NCBI RefSeq assembly: GCF_018143015.1
Contig: NC_054740.1
Location: 18,149,190 to 18,213,189 of the forward strand
Length of the DNA: 64,000 bases
Source: Lytechinus variegatus
Lineage: Eukaryota; Echinodermata; Echinoidea; Temnopleuroida; Toxopneustidae
Direction: 5' to 3'
Position numbers and translations under genes: made by a program. Below are positions 54,112 to 64,000 of the stretch, in pieces (positions within the stretch are counted from its first letter, which is position 1; each line of letters begins with the position of its first letter). The notes under the pieces were generated by a model that saw only the letters and a list, made by a program, of their open reading frames with translations, was not told the origin of the DNA and did not search any database.

Positions 54112-54321
54112 GGGGGTGTGTCACAAAGATTTAAGTGTGACCTAGAGTCACACTATAATTCCCAGTTGCATATGGCATAGAAGACATCACCACATTGGTC
54201 AGATCATGTGCACAGGACACGTACTACCGTGTATCCATCAATCAGATTGCGCGTTACATATCATGTACGTGTCGGCATTTAACGACTCTAAGTCATACTT
54301 AAATTTTTGTAAAACACCCCC
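54112..54321. repeat. 210-bp inverted-repeat element (TTCACAAAGATT family), copy 2
   Basis: GGGGGTGTGTCACAAAGATT on the left pairs with AAATTTTTGTAAAACACCCCC on the right within one base of perfect at the tip; GACCTAGAGTCACAC and GACTCTAAGTCATAC pair next. Same length as the copy at 25535-25744. Confidence 0.78.
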
Positions 54322-55048
54322 AAAGTTGTGTGTAGTATGTACTCTTTGAATACCAATAAATATACCTGGATTGCCACATAACTGAGATGCCACCCTTGTT
54401 ATACACAAATCATTTGGGAGATTAATATACTATATCACAAGATTAAATTTTTTGTAAAAGAAAAACATTGTAAATAAAAAAAAAACATTTATTCTAAGTA
54501 CAATTTCTAATTGTATGTACAGAAACAAAATGATTAAAACTGATTCTTTAAACCTAGCCTATAGTATCGTCTTCATTCTGTCCTTGCCTCCAAGTCATTA
54601 GGCAAATAATCCTAATCCCTGTTGTCCTATTGCTATTACACTGTAGCATGCTGAAAAATAAATAATCCAAGATCCCAAGATAAAACATCATTTACACGAT
54701 TACCTTGTCAAGAAATGTGATTATGTATAGCACATAATAGCAATTTAGTTTTAGACACTGGAATGTTTGGGGGATTGAAAATTGCTAAATTCCTCTAATA
54801 GACTTAGATAAAAATTAATATTTTTAGGCAAAGACAGATCCCTTTTCATATAGAATGGTCTTCTTTGTTAAGTAAAATTTCAACTTTAAAATGAATTAAT
54901 GTTTGACACAGTTCATCAATCACATTTGCAATGCATACAAAGGCATAAATCATCTCTTGAAAGCACAATGATCAGACATACATATTCTATATTATTAATG
55001 ATGTGGCTGTCTGAATTTCCATAGTTTAAGTTTTGATTCAGACATTTC

Positions 55049-55076
55049 AATCTAGACAGTTCAAACTGTCTAGATT
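55049..55076. repeat. Perfect 13-bp palindrome
   Basis: AATCTAGACAGTT, two bases, then AACTGTCTAGATT. It lies about 300 bp past the SRD5A3 stop and might fold in the 3'UTR. Confidence 0.7.
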
Positions 55077-55380
55077 AATTGTCAAATACATGGAGTGAAG
55101 ACCGGAAAATCAACAGGAGAAGTCTTTCATTTCCGTACCTGATGTGATGTGAGGTTTGGACCTAGCTGGGCCTCAGAACACAAAAGTTTGACATGGATTG
55201 CAAATATGAAAGACCAACTCTGATTGGTTCATGATCAGTGTTTTGAACAGAATGCACATTAAACAATGATCTTGATTGGCCATTGTTGATTACTGATTAA
55301 TTGCCAACATTTCCCCTCGATCACAATATCAACATGTCCAAAAGTCTGGTCTAGAGTTAACCAGGAATCTTCAGGAGATA

Positions 55381-58300
55381 TTAAAAGAGGAATGGGAAAA
55401 AAGCCTTCCTCTCTTTAGGGTAATTATCAAACTTGTCCTGGTACCATCGATGGACCTTGGTTGATGCAGCTATCTGATTGGAAAACACAAAGGCCAGGAC
55501 TAACCACCATGTTGTATGATAACCACCAAGGATGACCCCAAGAGAGGCATAAATGAGGCATTCCGCAAAGTAGTGGGGACATGAGACGTAGTCAAACCAA
55601 TCTCCTTGGGGGATCATATGACGGCTAACATCTGAAACATATATGACAAAAATATACATAATATATGTCAGATGACGTACTAGTATAGTAATAAAAATGA
55701 TACTAACTTAGTATAAATCCATAAGAGTCTATATGTGCTGTAAATCAACCAAACTGCACCATTTAGGTAGATCATAAGAGCAGCTTTAGCTTAACATAAA
55801 AACAAGTTTTATTATGGAATAATGTCCAGGAATATCAAGACTGAGATTTTATCAAATGATAATGACATCTATGTAATGGAGTTTTTACAGACATGTAGCA
55901 ATCAGATATGATTACTTTATTAGACTTCGGCCGACCTTTAACATCACCATCCAAAAGTAGCTTTGATAACAGTTGCATGTCACAATGAACAGGAAAATGT
56001 ATTATGTCCCCTTGTAATTGTATGTTGCCTGTAAACACAACTTTACATCTATGAATCATGAAATAAATATGCAAATTACACATAAAAGCTTCATGACATG
56101 TAGCCAAACAGAAAGTGAGATTCACTCCCTCATCTGAAACCGTCTCAGAATCAACACTAAATTTTCAGTTGACTAGAAGTTTTTTTTCCTTACCTTTCTT
56201 TGTTTTTCTCAAACTTGCAAAGATGACATGAGCTCTATGATGATGTAAACTGGCCCAAATGAACATTAATAAGCCCGCTATGTGATACCAGCGGATGTGT
56301 TTCAAAAGATCCAGTGCTTGAATAGCTCCACCTAAAAACAACATAAATAAAGCATCATTTCGTAGCATTCTGAGTACTGCACATGCAGCATAGTGAGTAT
56401 TAACAAAAACCATCCCATATTCATTTTTATATTAGAGCAACGGATAAGACTTTGCAAAAAAAATGTGACAAAGAAAGATGTGATCACGAATATAAAATGT
56501 ATTTGTAATGGTTTTACATTTTGCATTTCATCAAACAGTAAATTAAATCAAATACAGATCTTTTTGTTAGGCTATCAAGCTGCTAAATCATTTATCCAAG
56601 ACAATTGTCAATGGGCAATTCCATAAAATATGTATATCCGACCCCCTACATATGGGACCTTCATTAAATTTTCTGTCCCTGATTTCTTTTTCTTTTGACA
56701 GTCTGTAATGTTCTCAAAGAACCATGACTTGGTCACTTTATGAAGTGAAGTAAGACTTGAGAAAAATGGGGGTCGGATGTTATTGCCCCAATGTTACTGT
56801 CATTGGGTACAGTAACTGTTTAGCTACTGTCTAAATATTTTTTACACCTAATAATACAATCATCAACAAACCTTTCACACTAAAATTTGGTCCCTCTGCC
56901 ACAACACTGATGCCAACAAATGAGTAAAACATGATGCCTGTGATGTAGTGACTTATATGAATACTGGAGTTGGAGTATACACTGATGGCAACACATTCAT
57001 AGATTCTCCTATGTGCATGGATAACGATGACTACCATGGCTATTATGACAGTGAGTAGATCAGCTGGGTTTGGAGATAAGATCAGAAGGGGAGACATTGT
57101 GAGCATGTATTCAACATTTCATTTAAACAATTTCACAACAGCAGGGTATCCAGCATCAACTTCCACAAAGAAATGTATAGGCCCCGCCCAAGGACAATCA
57201 TAATAGAGTCATAACTGTTCCTAGACAAGTGGGCCCTTGAAATTCTTTGTTGGAGCTGATGCTGGATACACACCTGCAAAAGGTATCAAAATTATTTATC
57301 AGTTCAAAATTTCTCTTAAAACGTATCAATATTTTATTCCTTGAGTATAGTAGGAACGGATCCAAGATTGCCTGTGGGAGCAATTTTCTTACATAAATCA
57401 ACAACCAATGAGGTCAAAGTTCATCACCACTTCTGGGAAGCATTTTCCCCAAATAAAGTTTTCTGACAATTCTTTCTATCGTCTTTTTCTACAATATGGA
57501 TCTAGGGGGGCAGGCAAGGCCCACTTGCTTGCCCCTAGTGGATCTGCCCATGATCTAATCACAATAAAATTTGTGTCCAACTTAATAATGTAGCCCCCTC
57601 CTTCTGATTTACTCTATTATTACTTCACTATTACTATCTTGCTTTGTTTTATTGTTTATACCTAAAAAGAACCCAATATTATCACAGCAGTAATTCTATG
57701 AGCAGCATTAGTTCAGAGAATGTGTCAATTGTCAAGCTTAAAAGAATATAGACTAATGTCACAAAATAAGCTTAAACAATAGAGTGGGTTTAACTTGAGA
57801 TTGGTCATTTTGGTGTGGTCAACTGCATGCACACAGAAACAAAACATTTGTAAATTAATAATTTGGACTAAAATTTAATTAATAGATTTTTTCTAAAGTA
57901 TATGAATAAATGAAAATTGTTTGAAACCATTTAAAACAAAATGACATAAAATAAAAGGGATTAATCATTAATAATCCTATAACATAACACAAAAACAGCA
58001 AATTGCTTGTAGGTATACATGTCTTATAATTTCAAAAAAAAAATATGCAGATCAGCTGGATCATCAACAAACCATGACATTGTTTTTTTTTCTTCATACC
58101 ATTTTGGTTAATCTGACATTACACTCACCTGAAGGGTGTGATACAGGATACTTTGTCAGAAATGTGATCATCTTAGTAAACCAATCTGGCAAGACTGAAC
58201 CTTGGAAAGTACACTGAAGAATATTCATCAAAATAAAGCCATTCCAGATGAAAGATAGGATGTAAAAATGAACAAACCATCTGCAAAAATATAACAAATC

Positions 58301-59336
58301 TTTATTCATTGATTGATGGAGGATGAGCATCAGTTTTACTATGATCGGACACAAGAGAGTTAGTTGTGTATGAAAGATAAGCTAAGCCACTTGTTCACTG
58401 CTACCATCCTGCCTGTGGAGAATCTACAGGTAGGACTTTGGTATGCCAATGCTGTACATAGCACACACTTTAAAAACCATTAAAATATCACTTTTGTGAC
58501 CAAAATTACTAATTTCCATACAGTTGCAATTTATTTTTCATTAGTAACTTGGGAATAATTTTTGTATTCACCAGAGCACTCAAAAACTTGAATTTTGGGC
58601 ATATTTTTGTGAACACCCTCTATTGGTGGAAAGTAATATGGCAAGAAAATTTTCATTTTTCAATCTCTATTTTTAATTAAGAAAAAAATAATCAAAAAAA
58701 AAAAATTACAGAAGAGCCAAGTTATATGAATAGCTGTAATGAAAACTGACAGTGTAAGAAAATCAAGCATTTGTCCCATAAAAAAGCGAAAATAAGCCAA
58801 ACATTGCCACCCTTATTTTGCCACACATGGAGATGTAACTGAGAACAAGGTTATATCATAACCTTGTTCATTGAATGAGTGAGCTAGGCCAAGCAGTGAA
58901 GGATACACTTTGACAGTATACTTCATATTTGTTCTCCCCCCCCCCCCCCTCCTTCCTATACTTGTTCCCCTCCCCTCTTCTCCCCCCCCCCTCCTCCTCC
59001 TTTCTTCTTCTTCTCTTCTCAACCTCAATAAGTAGTTCTCTATTAATTTTAAAAAGAATCGCAGTATCGCACGATAATGCTTTGTTAATGTGATGTCACA
59101 CTAACTCAAATTAGAATACGTGGGACCGTCGTTAAAATGCTTCTGCACACAAACCTCTTTGGTACAAGCAGAAACTGTTGGATACTGGTCCGTTTCCGGG
59201 GGTCTAATAGCTTTCCGTAGACAACAACATCTTTTAACAGGTTCGGTAAACAATTATACACAGTTTGTGAATAAGAAAGTATCACAAACAGAAATGACAG
59301 AGTAAAAACAAGCCAAATCCACGATAACAGATCCAT
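55381..59336 (-). CDS. SRD5A3: Polyprenol reductase SRD5A3 (steroid 5-alpha-reductase family)
   Basis: SRD5A3 reduces the alpha-isoprene of polyprenol in the dolichol branch that supplies ER N-glycosylation, using NADPH. Exons in transcript order: 59155-59336, 58129-58280, 56872-57063, 56194-56331, 55381-55631; phases join to 915 nt, 304 residues (human 318). The start MDLLSWIWLVFTLSFLFVIL forms the first membrane helix. Family marks: VPKRWFVHFYILSFIWNGF (residues about 57-75), HAHRRIYECVAISVYSN, RWYHIAGLLMFIWASLHHHR, and the C-terminal signature GDWFDYVSCPHYFAE (231-245) with the end YPKERKAFFPFLF, almost identical to the human C-terminus. Several hydrophobic helices fit a polytopic ER enzyme. 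Donors of exons 1 and 3 both read GTTTGT, which is weak for U1 but keeps phase. Confidence 0.95.
56600..56815. repeat. Imperfect inverted-repeat element in an SRD5A3 intron
   Basis: ATCCGACCCCC (56635-56645) and GGGGGTCGGAT (56768-56778) are exact partners; outer sequence pairs loosely (AATGGGCAAT with ATTGCCCCAATG). It ends about 55 bp from the exon 56872-57063. Confidence 0.5.
57146..57269. repeat. 124-bp hairpin element next to SRD5A3 exon 3
   Basis: GTATCCAGCATCAACTTCCA then CAAAGAAATG pairs with the reverse of CTTTGTTGGAGCTGATGC/TGGATAC; arms are about 39 bases with few mismatches, and GGGCCC-like sequence follows on both sides. It lies about 80 bases upstream of the exon 3 acceptor. 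Confidence 0.7.
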
Positions 59337-59449
59337 CCTGTCTTGACTTGAGACTTGAATTTAAGTTGAAATGTAATTGGGATCATATATAGCTAGCTAG
59401 CTAGGCGCACACGAATTACGTAATCTGCTCATTGCCCACGCGCCCCGCC
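59337..59449 (-). promoter_or_regulatory. SRD5A3: SRD5A3 proximal upstream region
   Basis: Only about 113 bp separate the start codon from the terminal-inverted-repeat element that begins near 59450. The stretch holds a GCTA repeat (59391-59403) and a palindromic TTACGTAA (59416-59423), the consensus for PAR-bZIP factors. No TATA box is placed convincingly. The transcription start must lie here or inside the element; which one is not visible. Confidence 0.35.
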
Positions 59450-60759
59450 CGCGCGTTTCCGTTTTACACCCTGGCGAAGGCATTTTCCGGAAAAGTAGCC
59501 AAAAAGCGACTAGTAATGAGTCTACGTCTACGTTTGTTTACATTATCGGCTGGGCGCGCGATCCAAAGTCCGCACCGAAGTTATCCGCAGAACATATACC
59601 GTACTTGCAAATAATGCAGCTGAGCTTATACTTTCCAGGTTCAATACGAATGTTTGCCTTGATCATTTGCCTTACCGATTTGCTGATGTCTGTCTTTTTC
59701 TCTATCTGTCTATATATCTATCTCTCAAATTCTATCTCTATCTATCTATGTAACTGCAGTATCTATCTATCTAATAATCTTCTCTGTCTCTCTCATTCTT
59801 TATCTAACATCGATCTATCTCAAATTCTCTATCTCTCTCTATCTATCCATCCATCTGTCTGTCTTTATTTCTCTCTCTCTACCTACCTATGTAACTACAG
59901 TATCTATCTGTTAATTTGTCGCTCTTCTCTCTCATTCTTGATCTATCTGACATCTATCTATCTCTCAAATTCTCCAGCTCTCTCTCTCTGTCTGTCTTTT
60001 ATTTATCTATCTATCTATGAAACTACAGTATCGGTTAATTTGTCTATCTTCTCTGTTTCTCTCATTCTTTATCTTTCTATCTCAAACATCTATCTATCTG
60101 TCTCTCAAATTCTCTCTCTCTCCTTCTCTAGCATCTGTCTGTCTTTTTTCTCTCTTTCTCTTTGTCCGTCCATATTTCTATCTATAACATCTCTCTCTCT
60201 CGATCTCTCTCTCCCCCTCTATATATCGACCTCTCTGTCTCTCCCCCTCTCTCTATTTATCTATCTATCCATCCATCTCTCCCTCTTTCTCTCTCTTTCT
60301 ATCTATCTATCCACCTCTCTCTCCCTCTCTCTCTCTCTCTCTATTTCTATCTATCTATCTGTCTTTCTTGTCTCTATCTATTTATCAGTCTTCTATATCT
60401 ATCTTTCGGCAGCTTCTAAGTGTATCAATCCATCAAACTTCAATTTGTCTTTCCATTATAAGTATCTGTTTATTTTGATTTTGTCTGTCATTCTATTCAT
60501 TTAGTTAATTTATTTTTGGAAAAAAAACTATCATAAACAACGCGACTGCAAAAGCATGTTCGGATTTCACTCCTGACTGCCACATGAAGTGCCGAGGAAC
60601 TCTGTGCTCTGATCAGTAACTGTGCAAATTGCATGCGGTGGTGGACTCGCCTGTGTCGCACGCTGCATGCAACCAGCGACGTGTGTAGACTCTTCACTAG
60701 TCGCTTTTTGGCTACTTTTCCGGAAAATGCCTTCGCCAGGGTGTAAAACGGAAACGCGC
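59450..60759. mobile_element. 1.31-kb element with 80-bp terminal inverted repeats and a TCTA/CT core
   Basis: Left GCGCGTTTCCGTTTTACACC onward (59450-59534) and right (60677-60759) are inverted copies, exact for about 65 bases (through GCATTTTCCGGAAAAGTAGC and AAAAAGCGACTAGT). GCCCCGCC flanks both ends (59442-59449, 60760-60767), which fits an 8-bp target duplication. Between about 59700 and 60420 it is TCTATCTA/CTCTCT repeat. The 299-residue frame there is a repeat translation. Confidence 0.8.
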
Positions 60760-61569
60760 GCCCCGCCCCCTTATTGACGAATCTTTATCATACAAAAAAA
60801 TAATGTGATATATCAAATTTGCATCCACTTGTTGTTTTACCAGGAATTCTATGACAAGCATTTCTGGGAGCATTTCATTTAGCCATGATAAGCAAATATT
60901 TCGATGGATGGGCATCATCACAGATAAATTGCATATGATTACCATGCAGCTCGATCTTCGCAAATAGGCAATTATTATCCGAGCATGAATGATATTTTGA
61001 AAATCATTTTGGTTAAATCAATTTTTCTTATGGCAAGCCGCAAAATCAAACCCAAAATATAGACTGATGAGGCTAAGAGAGTACAACTAAACACATTTAT
61101 TTTAAATTTTTGGTTTATCGTGTTGGAGATGCTTTGTGTAAGTGTTATATTTTTTTTTATTGTATGTTGTATATATTTTGGGGCCTATATAATTTTATGT
61201 AAAGGATTATGAACTCGGATTTTCGACCACTATAGATACACTGACTGTCACACTTTTTTTTCTGAGGGAGCAAATTTTCGGGAGAAACTCAAAAGCGAAA
61301 AAGGAGCTCTTTTTTTTCTAAAGTGAAATTGAACTTTTATGCACACGTACGTTTGGTGAATTTTTGAAGAAAAAAAATCAGTACAAATGCAAGTTTTTGA
61401 AATTTCGAGGGGGGGGGGGTGGCTGCTCCAAAGGTTATATACTCCTCCCACCTGCATGGGATCATAATGTTTCTAACCACTTGCTCTTATGTTGCTATTT
61501 TTGTATGTACCAACTGACCAGGATAACCACGATCTGTAATGCATGATTAATGTAAGCAAAAGCATGACA

Positions 61570-62630
61570 TCAAAGGACGGTCCACCCCAACAAAAAGTTG
61601 ATTTGAATAAAAGGAGAAAAATCCAACCAGCATAACACTGAAAATTTCATCAAAATCGGATAAGAAAGTTATGACATTTCAAAGTTTCGCTTAATTTCAC
61701 AAAACACTTATTTATTTATTTTTTATTTATTTATTTCACATCTTTATCCAGAGTAGCCTGTTCAGCTTTATACAAACAAATATGCAAAATTACACAATAT
61801 ATACAATTAAAAAATTCATTAAAAATCGCTGGTCTTCCACAGGGCTCTGCATAAATACCAAAAAACATATATTTCATAACATAAAGAAAACATAAGTAAA
61901 GAAAATATATATACACATCAGAATAAGATTTGAAATGAGAAAGTAAAAGGACGTGGTAAGATAGGAAGAAAGAGATAGAGAGAGAGAAAGGGCCAGAGGT
62001 AAACAGAGAGAGAGTTCAGGAGCAAAGGTAATTATGTAATATTTGACCAGTCAGGCATATTCTTAAGAAAAGCATAAGATAGCATAGGATAAAAACCAAA
62101 TCGAGGAAGTGATCATGCATTTCTAATAAAACACAATACATGTAGCATGTGCTGTAAGTATGAGAAGTGATGTCATATTCTTATCTGTGATTATATCATT
62201 TTAGGAGTAATTTAAACTTATATGCACATCCCAGTCGTTATGCAAATGAACAGAGTGATGACCGGAGGACGTCAACCTCTCACAATTTATTTTGTACCTT
62301 ATTATATGAAATATGAAAAATTATTATTTTCTCCTCATTGTCAGTGAAACAAAACTTTATTCCTTCCTGAATATGTGGAATTACCATTACATGTATTTTA
62401 ACAGTTTATGCATGATTAAATCAAACTGGTAATTATAGTCAAATAAGGACCAAATTTCAAACAATAAAATAAAAAAGATGAGGGACATCATTGACTCTTT
62501 TATCACGTCACTGAGTTGTGCATATAACTTTTGTGAAAAATAAGCTAAACTTAAAAATGTCATAACTTTTATATTCAGCAGATTTTGATGAAATTTTCAA
62601 TATTATGCTTGTTTTATTTTTTTATCAGTG
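61570..62630. repeat. TTAA-family element, copy split by an insertion and 3'-truncated
   Basis: AAGGACGGTCCACCCCAAC and AAATTTCATCAAAATCGGAT open it. After AACACTTAT (about 61708) foreign sequence intervenes until about 62217, where AACTTATATGCACATCCC resumes the family sequence. The far inverted end is missing. Confidence 0.75.
61709..62217 (-). mobile_element. Insertion inside the TTAA-family copy, probably a non-LTR retrotransposon 3' fragment
   Basis: ACTTAT appears on both sides of the break, a possible target duplication. Read on the minus strand the insert ends GGATAAAGATGTGAAATAAA followed by AAATAAATAAAT-type repeats, as at the 3' end of many LINEs. The family is not identified. Confidence 0.55.
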
Positions 62631-63227
62631 GTAGCTACGCTTGTCTGACACTAGCCGCTGGGACTAGCCGTTACTTTTTAGAAAAATGAAACAAAACAAA
62701 CAAAATTTCATCATAGACTATGAAAAATGTTGGTATTTGCGTAAATAGTCTATACAGTGGCGTACAGATGGGGTCACTCGTCGCCCTCCCCCTCCCCAAT
62801 TTTTTTGACGACCAAGAAGAAAAAAATAAAAAAGGAAAGATAGAAGGGTGAAATTAATAAAATATGATAATAATTTCTGAATATTTTCTATCACCATTGT
62901 TTTTAAAATAAATATGTTGAAATTTTGCTCAATCGCTTCGCTCGCTTGCAAATTTTTATAATTTTGCCCAATATACCATATCTGGCCCCCTCAAAATCTT
63001 GGCTCATTAAACCACTGATCCTTTTTCGAACGCCTATCAGTCCCACATGCAACGTTGGCATCCGGCATCGTCGGCTCGTTAGGAGCTTGTTCAGATCAGT
63101 CATAGGCGCTAGGCTCTTTAATTTGATTTTCAGTATCCCATCGTTGGCATCGTAGGCCAATATTGCAGATAAGCCACCAAAAAACCCAAACAATGAAGGG
63201 CCCTTTTTTAGGGCGGCCCACTGACCA

Positions 63228-63382
63228 GGGGTCCGTTGCAGAAAGAGTTGCGCTTGCAAGTCAAAAAATCAATCGCAAGTCCAAAATGCGTGCTGTTGAT
63301 TGGTTGAAAACAGGTTGAAAATCAAGATGCGCGTGATTTTTAGAGTTACGTTTGATTGCAACTCTTTCTGCAACGGGTCCCA
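63228..63382. repeat. 155-bp inverted-repeat element, GTTGCAGAAAGAGTTGC ends
   Basis: GGTCCGTTGCAGAAAGAGTT on the left is mirrored by AACTCTTTCTGCAACGGGTC on the right. Directly after it, GGGGCCGCTTTGCAGAAAGA begins what may be a second, one-ended copy (63383 onward). Confidence 0.8.
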
Positions 63383-64000
63383 GGGGCCGCTTTGCAGAAA
63401 GAGTGGACAGCTGAGTGGGGCGGCTGCGGAGCTGGAAGGCCAAGGAAGACGGTTTTCGTTTTCTATTTGTACATTTGAAGAAACCGAACATTGCTGTGGC
63501 GCGGCAGATTTCGTATCAAAGATAAGAGTGAGCTGAGGCGGGGAACCGAGCTGACACCATAGAGATATATCCTGTTTTGACAAGGAATCGTGATTCTTCG
63601 AACCTTTACGTGATACTTTATACATCGGTGAGAAATGAAACATGTACCATAGTTGATTTAAAAAAAAAACTTACTGTTATTTAACAACAATGTTTCTACC
63701 GCAATTGCAAGGCCCGATCGAACGTGTGAAATGATACTTTCACTGAGCGCGCCGCTTAGCTATATTGTAATGTCCCATTCGTTAAGTTTGATGTTGTTGG
63801 TAAAGTAGAGTTGGGCCTTCTTATTCTTCTTCTCACACGTACCTTGCACAACCAACGTGTTTACGCTCCTCCTCCCCCCAACAATAAAAAAATGCAGCCC
63901 ATTCTTTTTTGTTTTATTTTGAATGTATAATTACCTCTTTAATTTAGTTTGTCTTCTTTTTTATTATGTAAGGATAGATAATGATTGACAGTAGAGGCGC

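Larger units (their letters stand above)
52713..55380. other. Region between the convergent speriolin-like and SRD5A3 genes
   Basis: The two genes converge, so both 3'UTRs lie here. A minus-strand AATAAA (plus TTTATT, 54488-54493) could serve SRD5A3. Contents: inverted-repeat element 54112-54321 and a short palindrome at 55049-55076. No gene seen. Confidence 0.5.
60768..64000. other. Gene-free distal end of the window
   Basis: It holds a TTAA-family copy with an insertion (61570-62630), a short inverted-repeat element (63228-63382), and T/A-rich filler. The stretch 62750-63200 includes GCTTCGCTCGCTTGCAA, which reads like a common interspersed repeat. I recognise no exon. Confidence 0.5.

Noticed and set aside
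59605-60504. 299-codon open frame on the plus strand
   Set aside because: It is the translation of TCTA/CT microsatellite (endless S, L, I, Y) inside the inverted-repeat element; no gene signal.
63261-63643. Minus-strand frames of 76 and 124 codons
   Set aside because: They run across the inverted-repeat element 63228-63382 and its neighbour and show no known domain.

Overview
This is 64 kb of an animal genome: AT-rich, with small exons in canonical GT-AG introns, long introns, and a dense load of short inverted-repeat elements. The four genes are all metazoan. The repeat style (recurring interspersed sequence with GTCTCACCTGC ends, short TTAA-flanked elements) makes me think of an echinoderm, most likely a sea urchin. 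That attribution rests on recollection of repeat style, not on a search.

Layout. (1) 3.1-34.7 kb, minus strand: PCM1, the centriolar-satellite scaffold. I could assemble 41 coding exons whose phases all join, giving 2277 residues, plus a probable non-coding first exon. (2) 34.7-35.2 kb: a compact, probably bidirectional promoter. (3) 38.4-43.6 kb, plus strand: TRAPPC2 (sedlin), 142 residues in five coding exons; its third intron is a minor-spliceosome AT-AC intron. (4) 47.5-52.7 kb, plus strand: a speriolin (SPATC1/SPATC1L) family gene, 834 residues, with a 2-kb first coding exon and the conserved C-terminal domain in three small exons. (5) 55.4-59.3 kb, minus strand: SRD5A3, polyprenol reductase, 304 residues in five exons. 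(6) 59.4-64 kb: no supportable gene, only repeats, including a 1.3-kb terminal-inverted-repeat element filled with TCTA/CT repeats about 115 bp upstream of the SRD5A3 start codon.

The genes do not form one pathway. PCM1 and the speriolin-like gene are both centrosome-related, TRAPPC2 acts in ER-Golgi traffic and SRD5A3 makes dolichol for N-glycosylation. Their closeness may be chance.

Mobile DNA: at least seven families of short non-autonomous elements with terminal inverted repeats, several copies each, mostly in introns. One large copy (11.5-12.6 kb) is built of about six 160-bp tandem units, four with a perfect DR1 nuclear-receptor motif. I found no tRNA, rRNA, CRISPR array or convincing new multigene system. 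The observations I rate highest are the TRAPPC2 AT-AC intron, the DR1-bearing tandem array, a perfect hairpin with a CRE motif at each tip, and the element next to the SRD5A3 promoter.
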